From Clostridiales bacterium (GTDB lineage: Bacteria > Bacillota > Clostridia > Oscillospirales > Oscillospiraceae), in NCBI GenBank assembly GCA_003516765.1, contig DPCD01000059.1, forward strand, positions 8,832 through 15,785: a stretch of DNA of 6,954 nucleotides. The letters run 5' to 3'. The notes beneath the pieces are model-generated. The model made no database searches. It was given only the letters and a program-made list of their open reading frames with translations, and had not been told where the DNA came from. Each line of letters opens with the position of its first letter. The stretch's first letter is position 1. This document shows, one piece after another, positions 1-5,682 of this stretch. A program made the position numbers and the translations under genes.

Positions 1-1240
1 CGGTATCGACGAACGGTGCGTACCACGCCGCTTCCGCGACATCCTTGAACGTGCCGCGGTATTCCGGGGTCAGACCCAGCGAGCCGACCACAATTTTTGC
101 AAACTGCGCACGCGTGAGCCCGGCGTCGGGCGCGTAGGTCGTCTTCGTCATGCCGTTGACAATGCCGTAGGCGGCAAGCGTCTTAATCGCCTGTTCGTTT
201 GCATGTCCGGAAATATCGGAAAACGCCGGAAGCGTTTCGACCTGCGCCGTGTGGGCTGCAACGCCGGACTGCGGGGCGTGCGTTTGCTTTGCAGCGTCCG
301 TCATGGTAAAGAACGCGCATTTGCCGGCTTGCTGCCGGACGGCTGCCGACAGGGCGCACAGCGCCTGCATGGTGGCGTAGGCATCGTAGCTGTCCTCATG
401 GCAGAAGCTGCCGTTCGGGAGCTGATAGGTCAGGAGCTTGTCGAGAACGCTATGACCGTTTTTCACAAAGCGGCTGTCGTCCATGGAAATCCCCAGCGCG
501 CAGAGCGTCAAAACAACCTGCGAGCAGGACTCGGAGCTGGTGTAGCCCCAGGAGGTGTAGCCGCCGTCGTCATTTTGCAGCTTGGACAGCCGCTCCACGC
601 CGAGTGAAACCGCGTTCTTGACCGCTGTGTTCGACTGATAGGGCGCGAGCGCCTGCAAGACCATCGCGGTTACGTCGGGGTCTGCTTCCTCCGCACCGAT
701 GGCCCAGCCGCCGTCGGAGAGCTGCTTGCCGAGCATAAAATCGACGTACATTTCGCGCGTCGCCTGTGTTTTGACCGTGTCGAGCTTCGGAATTTCATAA
801 TTGCCGCAGTCGAGCGCCAGCAGCACGTAGGCGGCAGATGTGACGCCCGGCTGGGTTGCGGCGTCGTAATCGGAAAGCGCGGCGAGCAGATTATAGCCTG
901 CGACATTTGCGGGGTCTTCTCCGATGGCAGTTAACCCCAGAATCACGCGGGCGTATTCGGTCAGGCGGGTTTTGGACAGCACACCGCCGGTGCTTAAAAC
1001 CTTCCCGGCAAGCGCGCGGTAATACGAATCCGTCCAGTTCTCGGGGCAATCAAAGCCGCCGCGCACGACGCTAATTACCGCCCAGTCATCTGCCGCGCCC
1101 GGATGGGGCAGCTCAGAGACTGCGAACGCCGCCGCCTTCTTTGCTGCGGTGTTCAGCGCCGTGTCTGCCGCGCCTGTCGGAATAGCAAGCAGCCCGGCAA
1201 GAAGCGCAAGCGTCAGAAAAATCGTAACAAACCGTTTCAT
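1..1240 (-). CDS. Secreted alpha/alpha-toroid repeat protein with SLH modules (3' end beyond window)
   Basis: The first 413 residues are visible and the frame is still open at the window edge. Residues 1-24 form a signal peptide: a KR start, a hydrophobic stretch, then a PTGAA-type cleavage site. Residues about 30-300 carry repeats resembling the prenyltransferase/squalene cyclase toroid, with glycine-rich turns at about 175-180 (SDGGWA), 224-229 (DDGGYT) and 275-282 (PNGSFCHE). The same fold makes up the cobalamin-binding domain of animal intrinsic factor and transcobalamin. An SLH module follows at about 338-390 (FSDI, then GIVNGM, then LTRAQFAKIV), and a second begins at about 394. SLH modules usually anchor proteins to cell-wall polymers, so the product is probably on the cell surface. 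The ATG has GGAGGT 7 bases upstream and a promoter of its own. A corrinoid-binding role is inferred from fold resemblance and neighbourhood only; a cell-wall or enzymatic role remains possible. Confidence 0.85.
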   Translation of the reverse strand, partial: MKRFVTIFLTLALLAGLLAIPTGAADTALNTAAKKAAAFAVSELPHPGAADDWAVISVVRGGFDCPENWTDSYYRALAGKVLSTGGVLSKTRLTEYARVILGLTAIGEDPANVAGYNLLAALSDYDAATQPGVTSAAYVLLALDCGNYEIPKLDTVKTQATREMYVDFMLGKQLSDGGWAIGAEEADPDVTAMVLQALAPYQSNTAVKNAVSLGVERLSKLQNDDGGYTSWGYTSSESCSQVVLTLCALGISMDDSRFVKNGHSVLDKLLTYQLPNGSFCHEDSYDAYATMQALCALSAAVRQQAGKCAFFTMTDAAKQTHAPQSGVAAHTAQVETLPAFSDISGHANEQAIKTLAAYGIVNGMTKTTYAPDAGLTRAQFAKIVVGSLGLTPEYRGTFKDVAEAAWYAPFVDT

Positions 1241-1261
1241 GTGTGATACCTCCGTTTCCAA

Positions 1262-1284
1262 GCGCCGCGCTGAAAAACCGGCGC
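1262..1284 (-). other. Stem-loop in the leader of the toroid-SLH gene
   Basis: GCGCCG at one end pairs perfectly with CGGCGC at the other around an 11-base loop. The hairpin lies between the predicted transcription start and the GGAGGT site. Read on the minus strand, the T-run comes before the stem rather than after it, so it is not an intrinsic terminator for the cob operon. It may stabilise the mRNA or only slow read-through. Confidence 0.4.
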
Positions 1285-1311
1285 AAAAAAAGCGAATCGT
1301 GAACTGACGTA

Positions 1312-1340
1312 ATCATAACACAGAAAACGAAATCTTGCAA
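1312..1340 (-). promoter_or_regulatory. Sigma-A type promoter for the toroid-SLH gene
   Basis: On the minus strand there is a -35 box TTGCAA and a -10 box TATGAT separated by exactly 17 bases, just after the stop of the CobC-type gene. Transcription would start near 1305, giving a leader of about 65 bases. That leader is too short for a cobalamin riboswitch, so this gene may be expressed independently of the riboswitch-controlled operon. Confidence 0.65.
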
Positions 1341-1345
1341 CGCAA

Positions 1346-1921
1346 TCAACCGGAAATTGGAAGATAAGCGCGATTTACCAGATCGATCGTATACCCGAAG
1401 CCGGGCTTCGGCTGCCAGGCATAGCCGTCTTTTCCTTCCTCCGGAAACAGGCGCTGCATCGCGGTGAGAATGGTGCCGCCGTGGCAGATGCAGATCGTGT
1501 CTTCCTCGCGCGCGAGAAGCTGCTCCAGCCCGCGCGCAATCCGTGCCTCCGAGGCGCGGAACGACTCGCCCTGCGGTGGTGTGTTGGAAAACCAGTCGCC
1601 CGAGAGCCACGCCTGATAGGAAGGCTCCGACTTGATCTCTTCGTAGCTTTTCATCTCAAAAATTCCAAAATTGACCTCGCGCAGGTTCTCCAGAACGGAA
1701 AACGGCACGTCGCCGTAAATGGCGCGCAGCGTCTGGTCGGTCCGCCGCATGCCGGTGGTGACGAATGAGAAGCCGTTTGGCGCGGGATAGACGCCGCGTC
1801 TCGCCGCGTCTTTTAACTCCCGCACGCCGTCTTCCAGCAGCGGAAGATCGGTCGCGCCGTAATACAGGTGCCGCTCGGTGCCCTCGGTTCTGCCGTGGGG
1901 CAGAAGAACGAGCCGGTTCAT
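1346..1921 (-). CDS. cobC: CobC-type histidine phosphatase (alpha-ribazole phosphatase-like)
   Basis: This 191-residue protein belongs to the histidine phosphatase (phosphoglycerate mutase-like) superfamily. In cobamide synthesis CobC removes the 5'-phosphate from alpha-ribazole phosphate or from the cobamide phosphate. Family landmarks are the N-terminal catalytic histidine (H9, in LLPHGRTEG), R59/R60 in TTGMRRTDQT, E82 in LREVNFGIFE, the GESF motif at 118-121, and the second active-site histidine H147 in CICHGG. The residue before H9 is proline (codon CCC), where the family almost always has the phosphate-binding arginine of the RHG motif; this could weaken or alter catalysis. The ATG overlaps the upstream TGA as ATGA, and GGAGGT lies 6 bases before it. 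It is the last gene of the cob run. The family is secure; the assignment to CobC rests on context. Confidence 0.85.
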   Translation of the reverse strand: MNRLVLLPHGRTEGTERHLYYGATDLPLLEDGVRELKDAARRGVYPAPNGFSFVTTGMRRTDQTLRAIYGDVPFSVLENLREVNFGIFEMKSYEEIKSEPSYQAWLSGDWFSNTPPQGESFRASEARIARGLEQLLAREEDTICICHGGTILTAMQRLFPEEGKDGYAWQPKPGFGYTIDLVNRAYLPISG

Positions 1922-2289
1922 GGCTTGACCTCCAGCGGCAGCCCGCAGAAAATTCTTGTGACGGTGTCCGCCTGTGCGGCAAGACTGGAAAGAAGCCTGC
2001 CGGATGCCTCGCGCCATGCCCGCTCCAGGCGGTCCAGCGGCACAATGCCGCAGGAAATGTCGTCCGCAATCAGCACACAGGCGCGGGGCGAGCGCCGCGC
2101 AAATTCCTCGCGCGCGTCGAGCCCCGCTTCCGCGCACGCGCGCGCAAAGCGCTCAAGATGGCGGATGCAGCGCGCGTCCGGGTCCAGATAAAGATCCTCG
2201 CAGGTGAAAATATCCGCGTCCGTCAGATCATATTTCTGCGCGGCATACTGCGTCTTTCCCTGATATGCGCCGCCGAAAATCAGCTCCAT
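1918..2289 (-). CDS. Short CobU-like P-loop protein (adenosylcobinamide kinase/guanylyltransferase family)
   Basis: This 123-residue protein starts with a Walker A motif at residues 6-13 (GGAYQGKT). Its C-terminal half matches CobU: ADDISCGIVP at about 75-84 replaces the usual TNEVGxGIVP, and GRLLSSLAAQAD at about 97-108 followed by CGLPLEVK replaces the GRxNQxLAxxAD and GxPxxLK segments. The middle, which in CobU holds the histidine guanylylated during transfer, is short; H44 in IRHLERF is a possible counterpart. Full CobU is about 175-185 residues, so this is a reduced version. CobU converts adenosylcobinamide to its phosphate and then to adenosylcobinamide-GDP. The ATG lies inside the last codons of cobS (10-base overlap) behind a G-rich site (AGGGGG). 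It sits in the same operon as a longer CobU, so division of the two activities is possible but unproven. Confidence 0.8.
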   Translation of the reverse strand: MELIFGGAYQGKTQYAAQKYDLTDADIFTCEDLYLDPDARCIRHLERFARACAEAGLDAREEFARRSPRACVLIADDISCGIVPLDRLERAWREASGRLLSSLAAQADTVTRIFCGLPLEVKP

Positions 2290-3053
2290 AGTGCCCCCTG
2301 TCCGGCAAGCAGCAGCAAAAGCCCTGCCAGCTCGCCCAATGTCATCGAAAAGCCCGAAATATCGCCCGACATGCCGCCGAGATTTTTCCGCGCCGCGCGG
2401 CAGACGAGCAGCGCGAAAAGCTCTGCGCCGATTGCCGAGACCGTAAACCATGCGGATTTTAACAGCAGCAGCCCTGCGGCAGCGGCAAGCACGTTCAAAA
2501 CCGCAAGCGCCGTCAGCTGGCGCTTGTGCTGCGCCGCTTCAAAGCCGGAGGCGTACTGGCTGGTCTGCATCGGGCGGCAGGCGAACACGCAGAAGCTCGA
2601 GGCAAAGCGCGAGAAAACCGGAAGCAAAATCAGCCCCTGCCAGCCTTCCTTCGCGTCAAAATCCCAAAACGCCGCAAACGCGGCAAGCATCAGGAAAATC
2701 GTACACACGACGGCAAACGAGCCGACGTGCGAGTCCTTCAATATTTTCTGCCGCGTGGGAAGGTCCCGCCGGGATAAAATCGCGTCGCAGCAGTCCATGA
2801 AGCCGTCGAGATGGAGAAAGCCTGTCAGCAGAAACGGCAGCGCCGCCAGAACCGCCGCACGCAGCGCCGGAAGCCGGTCGAAAGACCCCAGCGCATACGC
2901 CGCCAGCGCCCAGAGCGCGCCGACGAGCAAGCCGGCAACCGGCAGATACACCAGCTGCCAGGGGCGTGCTTTTTCGTCCCAGATTTTACACGGGCACGGG
3001 ATGGACAAAAACATGCCCCACGCCATAAAAAAGGCGGTGATCTGCGTTTTCAA
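2280..3053 (-). CDS. cobS: Adenosylcobinamide-GDP ribazoletransferase (cobalamin synthase)
   Basis: CobS is a multi-pass inner membrane enzyme that joins adenosylcobinamide-GDP to alpha-ribazole (phosphate), completing the nucleotide loop. The 257-residue product has the usual family length and several hydrophobic segments (about 34-56, 64-80, 113-130, 182-200, 203-220, 238-251). Conserved landmarks are HLDGFMDCCDA at 81-91, the KDSHVG segment at 106-111, and GGMSGDISGF at 226-235, matching the family's HLDGxxDxxDG, KDSxxG and GGxTGD signatures. I place the start at TTG (3051-3053) rather than at an internal ATG. It has a perfect AAAGGAGG site 9 bases upstream, overlaps the cobU stop as TTGA, and restores the N-terminal helix before the conserved IPCP segment. 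The stop overlaps the next gene by 10 bases. Confidence 0.93.
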   Translation of the reverse strand: MKTQITAFFMAWGMFLSIPCPCKIWDEKARPWQLVYLPVAGLLVGALWALAAYALGSFDRLPALRAAVLAALPFLLTGFLHLDGFMDCCDAILSRRDLPTRQKILKDSHVGSFAVVCTIFLMLAAFAAFWDFDAKEGWQGLILLPVFSRFASSFCVFACRPMQTSQYASGFEAAQHKRQLTALAVLNVLAAAAGLLLLKSAWFTVSAIGAELFALLVCRAARKNLGGMSGDISGFSMTLGELAGLLLLLAGQGALWS

Positions 3054-3583
3054 GGCTGCCAGCCTCCTTTGTACCAGATGGGAATCGACGCGCTCAGCTC
3101 CGCAACGTTGCCGCACGCCTGCGCCAGCTTCACGCCGATGTGCCCGAGCGCGCTGCGGTAATCTTCCGTAAGCGCGCCGTAATCGCGTCCGTCGGAAAAG
3201 ACGAAGTCGGCGACAAAGACGACGCTCTGTGCCAGCTGCGAAAACCGGACCAGATCGTTTGCCAGCCGGTCGCCCGCAGTCCGATCGACCGAGCCGTCCG
3301 GGCGGAACATCTCATTTGCCAGCAGCGCCGTGACGCTGTCGAGCAAAAACGTGCCGTTTTCCGGCGCAAGCTCCAGCGCCGACAGAATGCCGCATTCGCA
3401 CTCGAGTGTTGTAAAGCCCCAGCCGTCGCGCTCTTGCAGGTGCCTTGCGACGATGGCGCGGTCCTCGGCGTCCGTCGGGCGAAGGGTCGCGAGATAATAG
3501 TGCGGCGCGGGAAGAGCTTTTGCAATTTTCTGCGCAAGCATCGACTTGCCGCTCTTCGAGCCGCCGGAAAGAAAATATGTCAT
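3050..3583 (-). CDS. cobU: Adenosylcobinamide kinase / adenosylcobinamide-phosphate guanylyltransferase
   Basis: CobU phosphorylates adenosylcobinamide and then transfers GMP from GTP to give adenosylcobinamide-GDP, the substrate of CobS. The 177-residue product has the family length. It has Walker A GGSKSGKS at 7-14, the YLAT segment at 30-33, ARHLQERDGW at about 46-55 (H48 corresponds to the histidine guanylylated in characterised CobU), and the LLDSVTALLANE segment at 80-91. The C-terminal third is divergent: the usual NEVGxGIVP becomes VADFVFSDG at about 124-132, and GRxNQ is not recognisable, although LAQACGNVAEL at 153-163 keeps the helix. Start ATG and the cobT stop share ATGA, and the nearest purine-rich site is weak (AAAGGA about 12 bases away), so translation probably depends on coupling to cobT. 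The family assignment is firm; whether both activities remain is uncertain. Confidence 0.92.
   Translation of the reverse strand: MTYFLSGGSKSGKSMLAQKIAKALPAPHYYLATLRPTDAEDRAIVARHLQERDGWGFTTLECECGILSALELAPENGTFLLDSVTALLANEMFRPDGSVDRTAGDRLANDLVRFSQLAQSVVFVADFVFSDGRDYGALTEDYRSALGHIGVKLAQACGNVAELSASIPIWYKGGWQP
3063..3070 (-). promoter_or_regulatory. Ribosome binding site that fixes the TTG start of cobS
   Basis: On the minus strand AAAGGAGG stands 9 bases before TTG at 3053. No such site precedes the two downstream ATG codons in the same frame, so it argues for the TTG start. It lies within the last codons of cobU. Confidence 0.75.
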
Positions 3584-4677
3584 ACCGTAAAGCTGTCCTT
3601 TGCGCGGATTTCGGTTAAGTATGTGTCGTCGATTGCCGCCTCGGGGAAGGTCGCCATCGTGTCCATGACGGCGCACGCCGCGTCCACAACGCGGAAGGCA
3701 ATCGGGCAGCCGCTGCCTTCACCCAGCCGCATACCCAGATCCAGACACGGCTTCAGCCCCAGCTCCCGCTCGGCAAGCCGGAAGCCGACCTCAAACGAGC
3801 GGTGCGAGCCGAGAAAATAACCCTTGGAGCGCGGCGCGAGTCTGCCTGCGCACAGGGCGGCGACGATGGAAATGAACCCGTCGACCACGACCGGCAGGCG
3901 CTGGCGCGCCGCGCCCAGAAACACGCCCGTCATTGCGCACAGATCGAAGCCGCCAACCTTGGACAAAACGTCAATCGGGTCGTTGGGGTCTGGTTTATGA
4001 AGCGCGAGCGCGTGCGAGATGACCTCTTTTTTCTTCAGAAACGCCGCATCGGTCAAACCGCCGCCGCGACCGGTGACATCCTCGATGCCTGCGCCCGTGA
4101 GCGCGGCAAGAACTGCCGACGAGGTCGTCGTGTTGCCGATGCCCATCTCGCCGACGCCCAGGATCGACACGCCGTCTTTCTTTGCCTGCGCGGCAAGCGC
4201 CATACCGGCGGCAATGCCGGCTACCGCCTGCGCGCGCGTCATGGCAGGCTCTTTGTAAAAATTCTTCGTGCCCTTGCCGAGACTGCGGTTTACAATCTCC
4301 GGGCAGTGATACGGAAGCCTGATGCCCATATCGACCACGACCAGCTCGTCTCCGAAGTGCTTTGCCAGACACGACGCGCCGGTCAAGCCCCGCGTGAGAT
4401 TGATTGACTGTGCCAGCGTCACCGACTGCGGCGCGGAGCTGACGCCCTCGTCGACCACGCCGTTGTCGGCGGCAAGAACATAAATGCGTGTTTTCTGGAT
4501 GGTATTTTTGACGCTTCCGGTGATGCCAGCGAGCTGGACGGAAATATCCTCCAGAAGCCCGAGGCTTCCGGGCGGCTTTGCCAGCTCTGCCTGCCGTTTG
4601 CGCGCGGCGTCCATCGCGCCTGCGTCAAGGGCTGTGATTTGCGAGATTGCGGACAAAAGCGTCTGTTCCGATTCCAT
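3580..4677 (-). CDS. cobT: Nicotinate-nucleotide--dimethylbenzimidazole phosphoribosyltransferase
   Basis: CobT moves phosphoribose from nicotinate mononucleotide to a lower-ligand base such as 5,6-dimethylbenzimidazole or another benzimidazole or purine. This forms the alpha-riboside phosphate that CobS attaches. The 365-residue product is full length. Signatures include KPPGSLG at 34-40, AADNGVVDEGV at 69-79, GEMGIGNTT at 176-184, GRGGGLTD at 203-210, and LDLGMRLGEGSG at 312-323, in which E320 matches the catalytic glutamate of the Salmonella enzyme. The start ATG is 6 bases after the stop of the upstream TIM-barrel gene, and its GGAGG site is embedded in that gene's last codons. CobT activates the replacement base, so its position straight after a putative CbiR fits exchange of the lower ligand. 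Confidence 0.97.
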   Translation of the reverse strand: MESEQTLLSAISQITALDAGAMDAARKRQAELAKPPGSLGLLEDISVQLAGITGSVKNTIQKTRIYVLAADNGVVDEGVSSAPQSVTLAQSINLTRGLTGASCLAKHFGDELVVVDMGIRLPYHCPEIVNRSLGKGTKNFYKEPAMTRAQAVAGIAAGMALAAQAKKDGVSILGVGEMGIGNTTTSSAVLAALTGAGIEDVTGRGGGLTDAAFLKKKEVISHALALHKPDPNDPIDVLSKVGGFDLCAMTGVFLGAARQRLPVVVDGFISIVAALCAGRLAPRSKGYFLGSHRSFEVGFRLAERELGLKPCLDLGMRLGEGSGCPIAFRVVDAACAVMDTMATFPEAAIDDTYLTEIRAKDSFTV

Positions 4678-4683
4678 GATGTG

Positions 4684-5478
4684 CTATTCCTCCAGAAGGT
4701 TCTGCGCGGCAAGCCATTGGACCGACTGCCGGCATGTGCCGAGTTCGAGTGTGACGGTAGCGCGCGGGCAGAGTGCGGAAAGCTCGGTGAGAAGCCCCGC
4801 GATGTCCATCACGCCCTGATCGAGCGGCGCGTGCAGATCGCGGACACCGTCGTTGTTGTGTAAATGTACGTGAGAAAGATACGGCGCGCAGGCGCGCAGC
4901 CACTGCTCGGGCGGGCACTTGCTTGCCGCGGTGTTTGCGTGCCCCAGATCGAGGCAGAGCCGCAGGCGGGGGCTGTCTACCTGACGGACAATGTCCAGAA
5001 GCATCGACGCGTCCGGCTCCATGACGTTTTCCAGACACACCGTGAGCGTTTCCGGCACCTCCCGCATCAGCCGCTTCCACACAAGCACCGAACGCGAGAC
5101 GAACCACTCCGGGTGATATACCAGCGGCACAAAGCCCGCATGCAGTACCAGCTTCGGGCAGCCAAGCGAAACTGCCTTGCCAATTGCCTGGCGGTAGCGC
5201 TTTTCTGTGATTTCCAGCACGAGCGGGTCGATTGCGGCGGGGCAGAGCTCGTTAAAAGGTCCATGCAGCACAAACCGATCAGACGAGGCAAGACAGGCGG
5301 CAAGGGAAGAGGACAGATAGCGGGCGCAGTCCTGCGGGAAAAGCTCGGTTACTTTGTCCGGATTGTCCAGAAATGCCGCCGTGCAGAACTGGGCAAGCTC
5401 CAACCCGAGTCCGTAATCCTTCGCCGTCTGCGGCGCGTCGTCCGCAATGGACGAGAGATACAGCTGCTGTTTTTTCAT
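4684..5478 (-). CDS. cbiR: AP endonuclease 2/xylose isomerase-like TIM-barrel protein, probable cobamide-remodelling hydrolase CbiR
   Basis: This 264-residue protein has the pattern of the sugar phosphate isomerase/epimerase (AP endonuclease 2) TIM-barrel superfamily. Candidate metal and active-site residues lie at strand ends: E27 in GLELAQF, H72 in LHGPFNE, H113 in LHAG, E150 in CLENV, D177 and H180 in LCLDLGHAN, H203/H205/H207 in SHVHLHNND, and E245 in TLELG. CbiR, described in Akkermansia muciniphila, belongs to this superfamily and hydrolyses the phosphoribosyl bond of the cobamide nucleotide loop so that the lower ligand can be exchanged. First position in a cobT-cobU-cobS-cobC run behind a cobalamin riboswitch strongly suggests that role. 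The ATG follows GGAGG by 4 bases. An in-frame upstream extension runs through the riboswitch and is not coding. The superfamily is secure; CbiR function is inferred, and a generic sugar isomerase cannot be excluded. Confidence 0.85.
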   Translation of the reverse strand: MKKQQLYLSSIADDAPQTAKDYGLGLELAQFCTAAFLDNPDKVTELFPQDCARYLSSSLAACLASSDRFVLHGPFNELCPAAIDPLVLEITEKRYRQAIGKAVSLGCPKLVLHAGFVPLVYHPEWFVSRSVLVWKRLMREVPETLTVCLENVMEPDASMLLDIVRQVDSPRLRLCLDLGHANTAASKCPPEQWLRACAPYLSHVHLHNNDGVRDLHAPLDQGVMDIAGLLTELSALCPRATVTLELGTCRQSVQWLAAQNLLEE

Positions 5479-5497
5479 GCGCCCTCCGATACATCCC

Positions 5498-5533
5498 AAA
5501 ATAAAAGCCTGCAACCGAAAACCGGATACAGGC
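5498..5533 (-). terminator. Riboswitch-controlled intrinsic terminator upstream of cbiR
   Basis: On the minus strand GCCTG pairs with CAGGC, with an inner CCG/CGG pairing around a T-rich loop. The stem is followed directly by TTTTATTTT. It lies between the aptamer and the ribosome binding site and shares its 5' arm with the antiterminator, as expected for transcription attenuation. Confidence 0.75.
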
Positions 5534-5558
5534 GCAAAAAAGGCTGTATGTTTCCGGT
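5521..5558 (-). promoter_or_regulatory. Antiterminator hairpin of the cobalamin riboswitch
   Basis: ACCGG plus ATACAG (split by AAAC) can pair with CTGTATCCGGT, an 11-pair helix with a small bulge. It uses the CCTGTATCCGG stretch that also forms the 5' side of the terminator, so the two structures exclude each other. This is read from complementarity, not from a folding calculation. Confidence 0.6.
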
Positions 5559-5578
5559 TCCGGCAGAAACAAGAATCC

Positions 5579-5664
5579 ATCGGGCAGCAGTCTGGCTGAG
5601 CCGGAAGGACCGGCTTCACAGTGACCGACTCGCGGGGAATTGCACCCTCTTTGCCGGACCCGAT
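5579..5664 (-). ncRNA. Cobalamin riboswitch aptamer
   Basis: The minus strand shows the landmarks of the cobalamin aptamer in order: a P1 5' arm ATCGGG, an AAAGAGG stretch, GGTGCAATTCCCC, GCGAGTCGGTCACTGTGA (compare the GCCACTG core), a hairpin AGCCGG-TCCTT-CCGGCT at 5599-5615, and the B12 box AGCCAGACTGCTGCCC at 5582-5597. The box runs into CCCGAT, which closes P1. The region between the core and the B12 box is compact and lacks the large peripheral domain of the classic btuB-type element, so a small variant class is likely. With the downstream terminator it should switch off the cbiR-cobT-cobU-cobS run when the corrinoid ligand is abundant. I saw no strong promoter directly upstream. TACATA at 5668-5673 is a possible -10 but has a poor -35, and read-through from the NUDIX gene is also possible. 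Confidence 0.92.
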
Positions 5665-5677
5665 TCCTATGTAGGAA
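5664..5677 (-). repeat. Short inverted repeat between the NUDIX stop and the riboswitch
   Basis: Read on the minus strand, TTCCTA and TAGGAA form perfect 6-base arms around CA, directly after a run of seven T. It overlaps the only candidate -10 box for a promoter of the cob operon, so it could be an operator, or it could be chance. Confidence 0.35.
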
Positions 5678-5682
5678 AAAAA

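Noticed and set aside
1262..1290. A terminator after the CobC-type gene
   Set aside because: The hairpin exists, but on the minus strand the T-run precedes it instead of following it, and it lies in the leader of the next gene downstream of that gene's promoter.
1765..3171. A long plus-strand open frame opposite cobC, the CobU-like gene and cobS
   Set aside because: It is antisense to overlapping genes with strong family signatures and has a low-complexity, arginine/alanine/serine-rich translation typical of shadow frames.
5479..5619. An in-frame N-terminal extension of the CbiR-like gene to a start at 5619
   Set aside because: The extension lies entirely within the riboswitch aptamer, antiterminator and terminator. 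A GGAGG site directly precedes the ATG at 5478, and the extra residues are not protein-like.
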